In this document: in pieces, positions 1-7,956 of the stretch
How positions within the stretch are numbered: the stretch's first letter is position 1
Layout of the letters: each line of letters starts with the position of its first letter
Assembly: GCA_027214125.1 (NCBI GenBank)
Contig: JAPWHF010000010.1
Coordinates: 124,001 to 188,000 of the forward strand
DNA length: 64,000 nucleotides
Source of the DNA: Zoogloeaceae bacterium G21618-S1
Lineage (GTDB): Bacteria > Pseudomonadota > Gammaproteobacteria > Burkholderiales > Rhodocyclaceae
Direction: 5' to 3'
Position numbers and translations under genes: made by a program
The notes under the pieces: model-generated
What the model was told of the DNA's origin: nothing
Seen by the model: only the letters and a program-made list of their open reading frames with translations
Databases searched by the model: none

Positions 1-717
1 GATATAATCATCTGAAAGCGCAAAAAATCTTAGGATGAGCTCCAAGTCCCTCATTCGGTTGTCGCGCACCTCTGATCCCCATATAACTCTCCATTCCTTT
101 GTGTCATTCAGATCAAAAAGAAGAGTATTTAACAAGCCTTGATAAACGCAGTTTCTTATCTCTTGGGGGAGTAGAGTCTTTCCGCTTGTGTTAATTCTTT
201 CGAAAATTTGATAGAGGCTGGTATTTCCTGATGTGGGATGTTGTTGCGCGAATATGATTGCATGGATTGTTGTGTTTCTAATTTTTCTTTTCTCATCTTC
301 CTCTAGCTGGGCAAATGACTTTCCGCGCCATCTTTCGTGTATTTTTTTGCTGTTTGAAAGAGTAAATGAAGTGTTGTCCTCTGAAAAAACGCCCTTTACA
401 AAATCGCGAACAGTCATTAATCGTTGATAGCCGTCTATTATTAGAAGTTTTTCATCCTCTGTCTTTGCAAGGAAAATACTCGGAACTGGAAGTCCTAACA
501 ATACTGAGTCAATAAATCTAGAGGCCTCGACGCGATCCCATACATAGTGCCTTTGGAGCTCCGGCTTTACTAATTCATCGTCGTCATATCGCGCAATTAA
601 TTCTCTAAACGAAAGATCTGCACCCCAAGACGATATTTTAAATAGACCGTCGTCTGTATAGGCGTCCTCCGCTTCCTCTTTGGGCCGGTCGATTACATCG
701 TTACGTTCTTGTTCCAT
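1..717 (-). CDS. DUF262 (GmrSD/ParB-like) protein, N-terminal part, runs off the left edge
   Basis: The reading frame is open from an ATG at 717 to the window edge (239 codons seen) and has no stop, so the C-terminal part is missing. Visible DUF262 hallmarks are QRHYVWD (residues 55-61), SVLLGLPVPSIFL (71-83), DGYQR (95-99, where most family members have DGQQR) and, further on, FERINTSGKTLLPQEIRN. DUF262 is the nucleotide-binding/nuclease half of GmrSD-type modification-dependent restriction enzymes, and also occurs in other defence proteins. The DNA is visibly AT-rich compared with all neighbouring genes, which suggests horizontal acquisition. It lies 47 nt downstream of rtcB on the same strand. 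Family is fairly certain; whether it restricts modified DNA is inference, because the C-terminal domain is outside the window. Confidence 0.8.
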   Translation of the reverse strand, partial: MEQERNDVIDRPKEEAEDAYTDDGLFKISSWGADLSFRELIARYDDDELVKPELQRHYVWDRVEASRFIDSVLLGLPVPSIFLAKTEDEKLLIIDGYQRLMTVRDFVKGVFSEDNTSFTLSNSKKIHERWRGKSFAQLEEDEKRKIRNTTIHAIIFAQQHPTSGNTSLYQIFERINTSGKTLLPQEIRNCVYQGLLNTLLFDLNDTKEWRVIWGSEVRDNRMRDLELILRFFALSDDYI

Positions 718-764
718 GTTTAGTTAATTCCATTAAAGAATGCCTCGTTACTTGGTTTCTGTCC

Positions 765-2000
765 TCACCCCTTCACACAAACCACCTGCCGCAACCGATA
801 CACCACCTCCACCAACCCAGCCTGTGCTTCCATCACGGCGTCGATATCCTTATACGCCATGGGAATTTCGTCAATCACTTCCGCATCCTTTCGGCATTCG
901 ACGCCGGCCGTCGCGCGCACCTGATCGTCGACGGTGAATTGTTTGCGCGCGGCCGTTCGGCTCATCACGCGCCCTGCGCCGTGGCTGCATGAGCAGAAGC
1001 TCTCCGGGTTGCCCTTGCCGCGCACGATGTAGCTGGCGGCGCCCATGGAGCCGGGGATGATGCCGAGCTGGCCGGCCTGGGCGGAGACGGCGCCTTTGCG
1101 GGTGATGAAAACCTCGCGGCCGAAGTGGGTCTCTTTTTGCACGTAGTTGTGGTGGCAGTTAACCGCCTGCTGGTCGGCGGTGAAGGGTTTTTTGATGACG
1201 TGGCGGGCGGCGTCGATGAGGTGGGCCATCATCAGTTCGCGGTTGGTTCGGGCGAAGTCCTGCGCCCAGTCGACGGCTTCGACATAGTCGTCGAAGTGCT
1301 GGGCGCCTTCGGTGAAGTAGGCCAGATCGCGGTCGGGCAGGTTGGCCAGATGCTGGCGCATGTCGGTCTGGGCCAGTTCGATGTAGTGGCGGCCGATCGC
1401 GTTGCCGACGCCGCGCGAGCCGGAGTGGAGCATGAACCACACGCGGCCGGCTTCATCCAGACAGACCTCGATGAAGTGGTTGCCGGTGCCGAGCGTGCCG
1501 AGGTGGCTGTGGTTGTTGGTCTTTTCCAGGCGGGGCGCCCGCTCGACAAGGCGGCGGAAGCCGGGTTGCAGGCGTTTCCAGGCGGCGTCCACGCTGGCGG
1601 GCGGTTTGCCCCAGCTGCCGTGGTCGCGCTTGCCGCGGGTCATGTCGCGGCCGTGGGGCACGGCTTTTTCGATGGCGCTGCGCAGGCCGTGCAGCTTGTC
1701 GGGCAGGTCGGCGGCGTCGAGCGTGGTGCGCACGGCCATCATGCCGCAGCCGATGTCCACGCCCACGGCGGCGGGGATGATGGCGCCAAGGGTGGGGATC
1801 ACGCTGCCGATGGTCGAGCCCTTGCCCAGGTGCACATCGGGCATCACCGCCAGGTGCTTGTAGATGATGGGCAGGCGGGCGGTGTGGATGAGCTGCGTGC
1901 GGGCGGCGTCTTCGACCGGCACGCCGTGGGTCCACAGCTTGATCGGGGCGGCGCCGGGCAGGGTGAGGGTGTCGTGGTCGGCGGGGTGGGGCATGGCCAT
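765..2000 (-). CDS. rtcB: RNA-splicing ligase RtcB
   Basis: GTP- and Mn2+-dependent ligase that joins 2',3'-cyclic phosphate (or 3'-phosphate) ends to 5'-OH RNA ends; cytoplasmic RNA repair. The 411-residue length matches E. coli RtcB (408). Conserved blocks visible are DIGCGM near residue 80 (metal ligands), HSGSRGVGN near 190, NCHHNYV near 280, GSMGAASYIV, and SCSHGAGR near 335, whose His is the guanylylated residue in the family. The C-terminal block GVECRKDAEVIDEIP is also present. A second ATG at 1994 has a better-spaced GGA upstream, so the true start may be two codons later. No rtcA (cyclase) or rtcR (sigma-54 regulator) is adjacent. The next gene on the strand is the AT-rich DUF262 gene. 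Confidence 0.95.
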   Translation of the reverse strand: MAMPHPADHDTLTLPGAAPIKLWTHGVPVEDAARTQLIHTARLPIIYKHLAVMPDVHLGKGSTIGSVIPTLGAIIPAAVGVDIGCGMMAVRTTLDAADLPDKLHGLRSAIEKAVPHGRDMTRGKRDHGSWGKPPASVDAAWKRLQPGFRRLVERAPRLEKTNNHSHLGTLGTGNHFIEVCLDEAGRVWFMLHSGSRGVGNAIGRHYIELAQTDMRQHLANLPDRDLAYFTEGAQHFDDYVEAVDWAQDFARTNRELMMAHLIDAARHVIKKPFTADQQAVNCHHNYVQKETHFGREVFITRKGAVSAQAGQLGIIPGSMGAASYIVRGKGNPESFCSCSHGAGRVMSRTAARKQFTVDDQVRATAGVECRKDAEVIDEIPMAYKDIDAVMEAQAGLVEVVYRLRQVVCVKG

Positions 2001-2049
2001 TCCGGTGTATGGGTTGGGTCTACGTTAGTGGCGCGGGCGCGGCGGGCGT

Positions 2050-3468
2050 TCAGCCGCCGCACTGGGCGCGGATCATCTCGCCCAGCGTGGCCACGGCGCG
2101 TTCGGCGGCCTCTGACCACGGGTGGCCGGTGTTGAGGCGGATGCACTGATTGAAGCCGCGCGTGGCCGAGAAGATCGGGCCGGGGGCGATGCTGATGCCG
2201 CGCGCTAGCGCCTGGCGGTGCAGGGCGAGGGCGTCGGCGCCAGGGGGCAGGGCGATCCACACGAAGTAGCCGCCGCGCGGGCTGGCCAGCTGCACGCCGG
2301 GCGGAAAATGCCGCTCGATGGCGGTAATGGCCCGCGCGGTCTGGCTGGCCAGGGCCTGGCGCAGGCGGCGCAGGTGGTGGTCGTAGCCGCCGTGGTGCAG
2401 GTAGTCGGCCAGCGCGGCCTGCATGGGCACGGCGGTGCCGAGGCTGGTCGACAGCTTGAGCCGCTGCACCGCGCGCGCATGCCGCCCGGCAGCCACCCAG
2501 CCGACGCGGTAGCCCGGCGCCAGGCATTTGGCGAAAGACGACACATGCAGCACCTGCCCGGCGCTGTCGAGCGACTTGGCCGGCAGCGGGCGCGGTTCGC
2601 CAAAGTGCAGCTCGGCATACACGTCGTCTTCGATCAGCGGCACGTCGTGGCGCGCCAGCAGGCTCACCAGTTCGCGCCGGCGATCGTCTGGCACGCAGGC
2701 GCCGAGCGGGTTCTGGTGGTTGAGCATGAACAGGCAGGCGCGGATCGGATGGCGGTCCAAGGCCTCAGCCAGTGCGCCCACGTCCACACCTTCGCGCGGG
2801 TGGGTGGGGATCTCGATCACGCGCAGGCCGAGCCGTTCGATGGCCTGCAGGCCGCCGTAGAAGGCGGGGGACTCGATGGCCACCAGGTCGCCCGGGCGGG
2901 TGACCGCCTGCAGGCACAGGTTGATCGCCTCCATGGCGCCGGAGGTGATGACGATCTCCTCCGGCGACAGCGACACGCCGGCCGACAGGTAACGCAGCGC
3001 GATCTGGCGGCGCAGCTCGTCGTTGCCCGGCGCCAGGTCGGTGACGCTGCGCCACGGGTCGAGCCGCCGCGCGCTCACCGCCAGCGCGCGCGCCAGGCGG
3101 TCGAGCGGAAACAGCTCGGGGCTGGGAAAGCCCGAGCCGAGCGGCACCACCTCGCGGTCGCGGGCGGAGTCGAGAATGTCGAAGATGAAGTCGCTCACCG
3201 TCAGCGCGGTGGCGTCGGTGCCCGGCCGACTGACCGGCGGCTCGGCCAGCGTTTGGCCTAGGCGGGCGCGCACGTAGTAGCCCGAGCGCGGGCGTGCCTC
3301 GATGAGGCCGCGGCTCTCGAGCAGGGCGTAGGCCTGCAGCACGGTGGACGGGCTGGCGTTCTGGCTGCGGCAGGCATGGCGTACCGACGGTATCCGTTCG
3401 CCGGGGCGCAGGGTACCTTCGGCAATGCGTCGGGCCATGTCGTCGGCCAGTTGCTGGTAACGGTTCAT
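2050..3468 (-). CDS. MocR-type transcriptional regulator (GntR HTH fused to PLP aminotransferase-like domain)
   Basis: The 472-residue protein has an N-terminal GntR winged helix (MNRYQQLADDMARRI, then PSVRHACRSQNASPSTVLQAY, residues about 1-70) and a class I aminotransferase-fold domain. The latter includes SSFAKCLAPGYRVGW, whose Lys would bind pyridoxal phosphate. I chose the ATG at 3468 because AGAGGGA sits just upstream and the GntR domain begins there; the frame stays open to 3663 but that extension has no family resemblance. MocR proteins sense an amine, amino acid or PLP-related ligand; the ligand cannot be told here. It is divergent from norE, with the FNR-type site between them. Autoregulation or regulation of a nearby gene is possible but not shown. 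Confidence 0.9.
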   Translation of the reverse strand: MNRYQQLADDMARRIAEGTLRPGERIPSVRHACRSQNASPSTVLQAYALLESRGLIEARPRSGYYVRARLGQTLAEPPVSRPGTDATALTVSDFIFDILDSARDREVVPLGSGFPSPELFPLDRLARALAVSARRLDPWRSVTDLAPGNDELRRQIALRYLSAGVSLSPEEIVITSGAMEAINLCLQAVTRPGDLVAIESPAFYGGLQAIERLGLRVIEIPTHPREGVDVGALAEALDRHPIRACLFMLNHQNPLGACVPDDRRRELVSLLARHDVPLIEDDVYAELHFGEPRPLPAKSLDSAGQVLHVSSFAKCLAPGYRVGWVAAGRHARAVQRLKLSTSLGTAVPMQAALADYLHHGGYDHHLRRLRQALASQTARAITAIERHFPPGVQLASPRGGYFVWIALPPGADALALHRQALARGISIAPGPIFSATRGFNQCIRLNTGHPWSEAAERAVATLGEMIRAQCGG

Positions 3469-3498
3469 CGTCCCTCTGTCGTGTGGGTACGCGACACC

Positions 3499-3512
3499 AT
3501 GATACGCATCAA
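3499..3512 (+). promoter_or_regulatory. FNR/ANR/DNR-type binding site upstream of norE
   Basis: ATGATACGCATCAA matches the FNR consensus TTGAT-N4-ATCAA at every defined position except the first base. It lies about 110-120 nt upstream of norE, in the spacer divergent from the mocR-type gene. A TG-TATTGC stretch near 3529-3536 could be the -10 element, which would place the site near -38 to -41, the activating position. This fits oxygen- or NO-controlled expression of norEF. Confidence 0.6.
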
Positions 3513-3620
3513 GCGCGAACCCAATTTCTGTATTGCCGGGCGGTCGGACAAACTGTCCCTGCCCGTGGCGAATGCGCTGTGCGCTAATGGTAGCCGTGTT
3601 CTTCCCGCCAGGCCGATGCC

Positions 3621-4217
3621 ATGCAACTGACGCTCGACGCCATACCCCATTCGCCACCCGCACGCAGTCCGGTCCCCGGCAATCGCGGCATCTGGGTGGG
3701 CATTTTCTGCGAGCTGACCGAGTTCGCCTTGATGTTCCTCGCCTATGCCTATTTCCGACTCACTTTTCCGGAAGACTTCCATCGCGGTCCAGGCATGCTC
3801 AATACCGCGGCGGGTGTCACCAATACGCTGGTGATGCTTACCAGCAGCTACTGCGCCATGCGCGCCATGATCGCCATCCGGCGCAACCAGGCGCGGGTTT
3901 GTCTGCGCTGGCTGGTGGCCACGCTTTGCCTTGGCATCGTGTTTTTGCTGGTGAAGGCCTGGGAGTTCAACTGGAATCTGGATCATGGCGTGATCGGCAC
4001 CGGCAACAGCTTCATCGCCATGTACTACTACCTCACGCTCAACCATCTGGTGCATGTGGTGTGGGGCTGCCTCGGGCTGATCTGGGCGCTGCTGCGCACC
4101 TGGGGCGGGGCCTACAGCCCGGCCGACCACGAAGGTGTTGAGGCGGCCACGTTGTACTGGCACGCCACCGATCTGGCGTGGATCGTGATTTTCCCGCTCA
4201 TGTACGTGCTGCATTGA
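3621..4217 (+). CDS. norE: NorE-like cytochrome c oxidase subunit III family protein
   Basis: Membrane protein of 198 residues with about five transmembrane segments (near 25-45, 65-85, 98-118, 135-155 and 175-197). It shows subunit III features such as GIWVGIFCELTEFALMF, the conserved acidic/His helices around AWEFNWNLDHG, and LTLNHLVHVVWG. At this length it matches NorE of nitric-oxide reductase clusters rather than the longer true COX III. NorE-type proteins support NO reductase function or assembly in denitrifiers and have no catalytic site of their own. It is followed after 13 nt by norF and preceded by an FNR-type site. norCB is not in the window, so the link to a nitric-oxide reductase is by family and context only. 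Confidence 0.82.
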   Translation: MQLTLDAIPHSPPARSPVPGNRGIWVGIFCELTEFALMFLAYAYFRLTFPEDFHRGPGMLNTAAGVTNTLVMLTSSYCAMRAMIAIRRNQARVCLRWLVATLCLGIVFLLVKAWEFNWNLDHGVIGTGNSFIAMYYYLTLNHLVHVVWGCLGLIWALLRTWGGAYSPADHEGVEAATLYWHATDLAWIVIFPLMYVLH

Positions 4218-4230
4218 AGGAGGCCACATC

Positions 4231-4494
4231 ATGTCTGCCGAAACCTTTGCTACCCGCATCTGGCTCCTCCTTGTGGGGCTGACCTTGCTCAGCGCCGCGC
4301 TGGCCGACGGTGCCGCGCCCGGTGTGCTGACTGCCCTGATCGCACTGGGCGTGGCCGGCGTCAAAGGCGCGCTGGTGATCCGCCATTTCATGGAACTGGA
4401 CGGCCGGTTTCCGCGCCTGCGTCGGCTCATGAATGGCTACATCGTGCTGGTGCCGACGCTGCTCTTTGTGCTGGGCAGCGTGTTCGCGCAGTAG
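4231..4494 (+). CDS. norF: NorF-like cytochrome c oxidase subunit IV family protein
   Basis: Small membrane protein (87 residues) with three hydrophobic helices (about 8-27, 32-50 and 66-86) and the family motif KGALVIRHFMEL in the loop after helix two. This is the prokaryotic COX4/NorF pattern. It has a strong ribosome site (AAGGAGG) 8 nt before its ATG, starts 13 nt after norE and is surely co-transcribed with it. In Paracoccus, norEF is needed for full NO reductase activity. A palindromic element follows the stop codon. Confidence 0.78.
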   Translation: MSAETFATRIWLLLVGLTLLSAALADGAAPGVLTALIALGVAGVKGALVIRHFMELDGRFPRLRRLMNGYIVLVPTLLFVLGSVFAQ

Positions 4495-4514
4495 GGCCGG
4501 CTTTGGCCGGCCTT

Positions 4515-4532
4515 GGCGGGTTGAAACCCGCC
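4515..4532. repeat. Short palindromic element after norF
   Basis: Stem GGCGGG, loop TTGAAA, stem CCCGCC, followed by CTACG, just after norF. A different-sequence element with the same layout (stem, GAA-type loop, stem, then CTCCG) is at 34309-34326. It may end norEF transcription or be a dispersed intergenic palindrome. There is no U-tract, so intrinsic termination is doubtful. Confidence 0.5.
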
Positions 4533-4676
4533 CTACGACACTGCCGGCCCGCGCGGTGCAATCTGTAACCCCTGAAAATCGTGTTCTCTGGAACTGTACC
4601 GTAATTCGTGGCACTGGTTTACTCGCCTCACCCCGTCGGTGCCGCGCCGTGGTGCCGGGGGCGTTCGAGGACCGTC

Positions 4677-6056
4677 ATGACCGTCGCCACCATTACCTTT
4701 CACCGCCACCCCCCGCAACAGATTCACCCGCGCGAGACTGCCGGCCGCTACAACCGCCTGCGCTGGGCCATGGTGTGGTTCAGTCAGGTGATTTTCTACG
4801 GCACCTGCTGGCTGCGCTGGGATGACCGCCAGGCGGTGCTGTTCGACATCGCCGGGCGCAAGGCCTACCTGTTTGGCCTGGTGCTGTGGCCGCAGGATGC
4901 GCTGTTGCTGGCCTGGCTGCTGGTGCTGGCGGCGACGGCGCTGTTCTTCGTCACTGCGCTGGCGGGGCGGGTGTTTTGCGGCTTTGCCTGTCCGCAGACG
5001 GTGTATACCGCCATCTTCCGCTGGATTGAGGCGCGTATCGAGGGCGATCACCTGGCGCGGGCGCGGCGCGATGCGGCGCCCTGGGGCCCGGCCAAGCTGG
5101 CCCGGCGCGGCAGCAAGTTTGCGCTGTGGGCACTGGTGGCCGGGTGGACCGGCATCACCTTTGTTGGCTACTTCACACCGATGCAGCCCTTGCTGGCCGA
5201 CCTGGCGGCGGGCACGCCGGGGCCGTGGGCCGGCACGTGGATCGTCGGCTACGCGGCCTTCACCTTTGTGCTGGCGGGCTTCGCGCGCGAGATGGTGTGC
5301 CTGCACATGTGCCCGTACGCGCGCTTCCAGGGCGTGATGTTTGACGCCGACACGCTGACCATCGGCTATGACCAGCCCCGCGGCGAACCGCGCCGGCCGC
5401 GCGGGGCGCGCCAGGCCGAGCCGGCCGGTGACTGCGTGGCCTGTAATCAATGTGTGCAGGTGTGCCCGACCGGCATCGACATCCGCGACGGTCTGCAATA
5501 TCAGTGCATCAACTGCGGCCTGTGTGCCGATGCCTGCGACACGGTGATGACCCATGTCGGCGCGCCCACCGGGCTGATCCGCATGATGTCGGCGCAGCCG
5601 GGTGGCTATGCCGCCCACGGCTACTGGCGCGAAATCGCCCGGCGTCTGCGCACGCCGCGCGCACTGGCCTACCTGGTGGTGATGGCGGCGGTGAGTCTGG
5701 CCATGGTCTGGCAACTGGCCACGCGGGTGCCACTACAGCTCGACGTGCTGCGCGACCGTCAGTCGCTGGCGCGCGAGGGGGCCGACGGCCGCATCGAAAA
5801 CAGCTACACCCTGCGCTTGCTGAACATGCGCGAAGCCGCGCGGAGCGTGGCCATCGAGGTGCGCGACCTGCCCGGCGGCGCGCTGATCGGCCCGGCCGTG
5901 CATGCCGTCGAGGCCGGCCGGGTGAGCACGGTGTCGATCACCGTGGCGGCGCCGCCGGGTGAACGCCGCCAGCAGCCGCTGCGGCTGCAGCTGCAGGCGC
6001 TGGATGGCTCGGGCGATCGCGCCGAGGCGGCCAGCGTTTTCTTCAACCCGCGGTGA
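4677..6056 (+). CDS. ccoG: Cytochrome c oxidase accessory protein CcoG (FixG/RdxA)
   Basis: Membrane Fe-S protein of 459 residues that, in characterised bacteria, reduces Cu2+ to Cu+ for insertion into cbb3-type oxidase. Visible are the CGFACPQTVY motif (about residue 100), several transmembrane segments, and a bacterial ferredoxin pair CVACNQCVQVCPTGIDI then CINCGLCADACD (about residues 255-290). A further membrane helix near residue 335 precedes the periplasmic FixG C-terminal domain. I use the ATG at 4677, since GAGG lies 7 nt before it; the frame is open to 4608 but that extension lacks similarity to the family. The ccoNOQP genes are not nearby. Its stop is only 6 nt from the stop of the convergent TRAP permease. 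Confidence 0.93.
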   Translation: MTVATITFHRHPPQQIHPRETAGRYNRLRWAMVWFSQVIFYGTCWLRWDDRQAVLFDIAGRKAYLFGLVLWPQDALLLAWLLVLAATALFFVTALAGRVFCGFACPQTVYTAIFRWIEARIEGDHLARARRDAAPWGPAKLARRGSKFALWALVAGWTGITFVGYFTPMQPLLADLAAGTPGPWAGTWIVGYAAFTFVLAGFAREMVCLHMCPYARFQGVMFDADTLTIGYDQPRGEPRRPRGARQAEPAGDCVACNQCVQVCPTGIDIRDGLQYQCINCGLCADACDTVMTHVGAPTGLIRMMSAQPGGYAAHGYWREIARRLRTPRALAYLVVMAAVSLAMVWQLATRVPLQLDVLRDRQSLAREGADGRIENSYTLRLLNMREAARSVAIEVRDLPGGALIGPAVHAVEAGRVSTVSITVAAPPGERRQQPLRLQLQALDGSGDRAEAASVFFNPR

Positions 6057-6062
6057 GCGCGC

Positions 6063-7862
6063 TCACAGGCCGAAGGCGAAAATGACGATCAGCCCGCCCA
6101 GCAGCCACGCGGCGCGCAAGGCGCCGGCCTCGCGGTGGATCAGACCGCGGCTGATCATCCACACGCCCAGGCCAATCTTCACGCACGCCGCCAGGGCCAG
6201 CCACGGTGTGCTGCCCAGCGCGGTGAGCGCGGGGTTGGCGATAAAGGCCAGTGGCACGATGTACAGTCCGATGCCCAGGCTCATCGCATGGCCGGCCACC
6301 TTCAACCACGGTGCGCCCGCCATGCCGGCGGCGATGAACACCGCGCCGCACACCGGCGGGGTGATGGTCGACAGCAGCGCGAACCAGAAGATGAACAGGT
6401 GCGCATGCAGCGGCTCGACGCCAATCTCGATCAGTGCCGGGCCGGCGACCGCTACGCAGATGACATAGGCGGCGGTGGTCGGCACTTCCATGCCCAAAAT
6501 CAGGCAGGCCAGGCCGGTGAGCAGCAGCGCGCCCCACAGGTTGCCGCCCGACAGACCGAGAATCAGCGAGGTGATCTTGACGCCCAGCCCGGTGATGTTG
6601 AGCACGCCGATGATCAGCCCCGCGCAGAAGATGATGGCCGCGATGGTGGCGATCTGGCGGGCGGCGCTGACCGCCGCGTCGACCAGCCGGGCACCCCAGC
6701 GCGACAGCGAGGGGCGCAGGCGCTCGTCAAACAGCAGCAGCGCCGCGGCTGCGCCAGCCGCAGCGGCACCGGCGTATTGCGGCGTGTTGCCCGACAGAAA
6801 CAGGATGCCGAGCAACAGCCCGAACGGAATCGCAAAAAACAGCACCAGCCGCGCCACCTTGGCAAAGGGCGGGATATCTTCGCCGCGCATCGGCTCCAGC
6901 CCGTAGCGCCGGCCGTACAGATCGCAGCCTGCCCACACGCCCCAGAAAAACAGCACCGCCGGCAGCAGCGCGGCCATCAGCACTTCGTTGTAAGTGGTGC
7001 GCAGCAGCTCGACCATGATGAAGGCGCCCGCGCCCATCACCGGCGGCATGATCTGCCCGCCTGACGAGGCCACCGCCTCCACCGCCGCCGCCAGCGCGGG
7101 CGGATAGCCGAGGCGCTTCATGGTGGGCAAGGTGATGGCGCCGGTGGAGGCGACGTTGGCCGAGGCCGAGCCGGAGATCGACCCGAACAGCGCCGAGGAC
7201 AGCACCGACACTTTTGCCGCGCCGGCCCGCAATCGCCCGGCCACCGCCACCGATGCGGCCATGAAACCTTGCCCGCCTTCTCCCGCGCTGACGACGGCGC
7301 CGAGAATCACGAAAACCGCCACCACTTCGGCCGAGACCCCGGTCAGGCTGCCCCACAGGCCGCCCTCGGTGATGGTCAGCGTGCCGAGAAAGCTCGCCAG
7401 CGGAATGCCGGCATGGCCGAGCTCACCAGGCAGGTGCTGGCCAAACAGGCCATAGAGCAGGGCCAGCGCGGCGGTGATGGGCATGGCCCATTTCACTTGT
7501 CGGCGGGCCATCTCCAGCGCCAGCAGAATCAGCCCCCAGGCGACCACGAACTGCGTGGTGCTGCGCAGCCGGCCGTACTGGTTGTCGAGCATTTCATGCT
7601 GCACCAGCACATAGATGCAGGCGGCCAGCCCCAGCGCGCACAGCAGCACGTCGACCGCGCGGCGCCAACCGGTGGCGCGCTGCGCGGTGAAAATGAACAC
7701 GAAGGGAATGGTGGCAATGATGTGCAGCGGGCGGCTGATGAGGTGGGGGATCAGCCCCGCCATGACCAGCCACAGGTGATAGCCCACCGAGGTGATGGCG
7801 AGCGCCACCATGACGGTGTGCAGCGAAAAGAGGCGATTGGCGGGGGCGGGGGTGTCGGTCAT
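6063..7862 (-). CDS. TRAP transporter permease, fused DctQM type of the TAXI family
   Basis: The 599-residue integral membrane protein combines a short N-terminal four-helix DctQ-like part with a 12-helix DctM part, the 4TM/12TM fusion typical of TAXI TRAP systems. Signature stretches are SGSASANVASTGAITLP and GGQIMPPVMGAGAFIMVE, followed further on by TGLACLILGMEVPTTAAYV. It works with the periplasmic TAXI protein encoded just upstream to import an organic acid, driven by a Na+ or H+ gradient. It is separated from the binding-protein gene by 94 nt holding a stable hairpin. The substrate is not predictable, but the aromatic cluster next door suggests an aromatic or dicarboxylic acid. Confidence 0.92.
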   Translation of the reverse strand: MTDTPAPANRLFSLHTVMVALAITSVGYHLWLVMAGLIPHLISRPLHIIATIPFVFIFTAQRATGWRRAVDVLLCALGLAACIYVLVQHEMLDNQYGRLRSTTQFVVAWGLILLALEMARRQVKWAMPITAALALLYGLFGQHLPGELGHAGIPLASFLGTLTITEGGLWGSLTGVSAEVVAVFVILGAVVSAGEGGQGFMAASVAVAGRLRAGAAKVSVLSSALFGSISGSASANVASTGAITLPTMKRLGYPPALAAAVEAVASSGGQIMPPVMGAGAFIMVELLRTTYNEVLMAALLPAVLFFWGVWAGCDLYGRRYGLEPMRGEDIPPFAKVARLVLFFAIPFGLLLGILFLSGNTPQYAGAAAAGAAAALLLFDERLRPSLSRWGARLVDAAVSAARQIATIAAIIFCAGLIIGVLNITGLGVKITSLILGLSGGNLWGALLLTGLACLILGMEVPTTAAYVICVAVAGPALIEIGVEPLHAHLFIFWFALLSTITPPVCGAVFIAAGMAGAPWLKVAGHAMSLGIGLYIVPLAFIANPALTALGSTPWLALAACVKIGLGVWMISRGLIHREAGALRAAWLLGGLIVIFAFGL

Positions 7863-7917
7863 GGGGGGCGTGGCACATTGCCCGCGTGGTCGCAGGTCTG
7901 GTTGTGGGCAAAAGCAA

Positions 7918-7939
7918 CGCGGCGTCCGAAGACGCCGCG
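7918..7939 (-). terminator. Hairpin between TAXI binding-protein and permease genes
   Basis: On the minus strand it reads CGCGGCGTC-TTCG-GACGCCGCG, a 9-bp perfect stem closed by a UUCG tetraloop, then TTGCTTTT. Such intercistronic stems lower permease expression relative to the binding protein through partial termination or mRNA protection. That role here is inference. Confidence 0.6.
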
Positions 7940-7956
7940 CAGGCTTGGCTGGCTGA

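Noticed and set aside
233-427. 64-residue open frame on the plus strand in the AT-rich edge
   Set aside because: It is opposite the DUF262 frame, whose family motifs are intact; no separate evidence for the short frame.
1125-2135. 336-residue open frame on the plus strand
   Set aside because: Complement of rtcB, whose catalytic motifs are intact.
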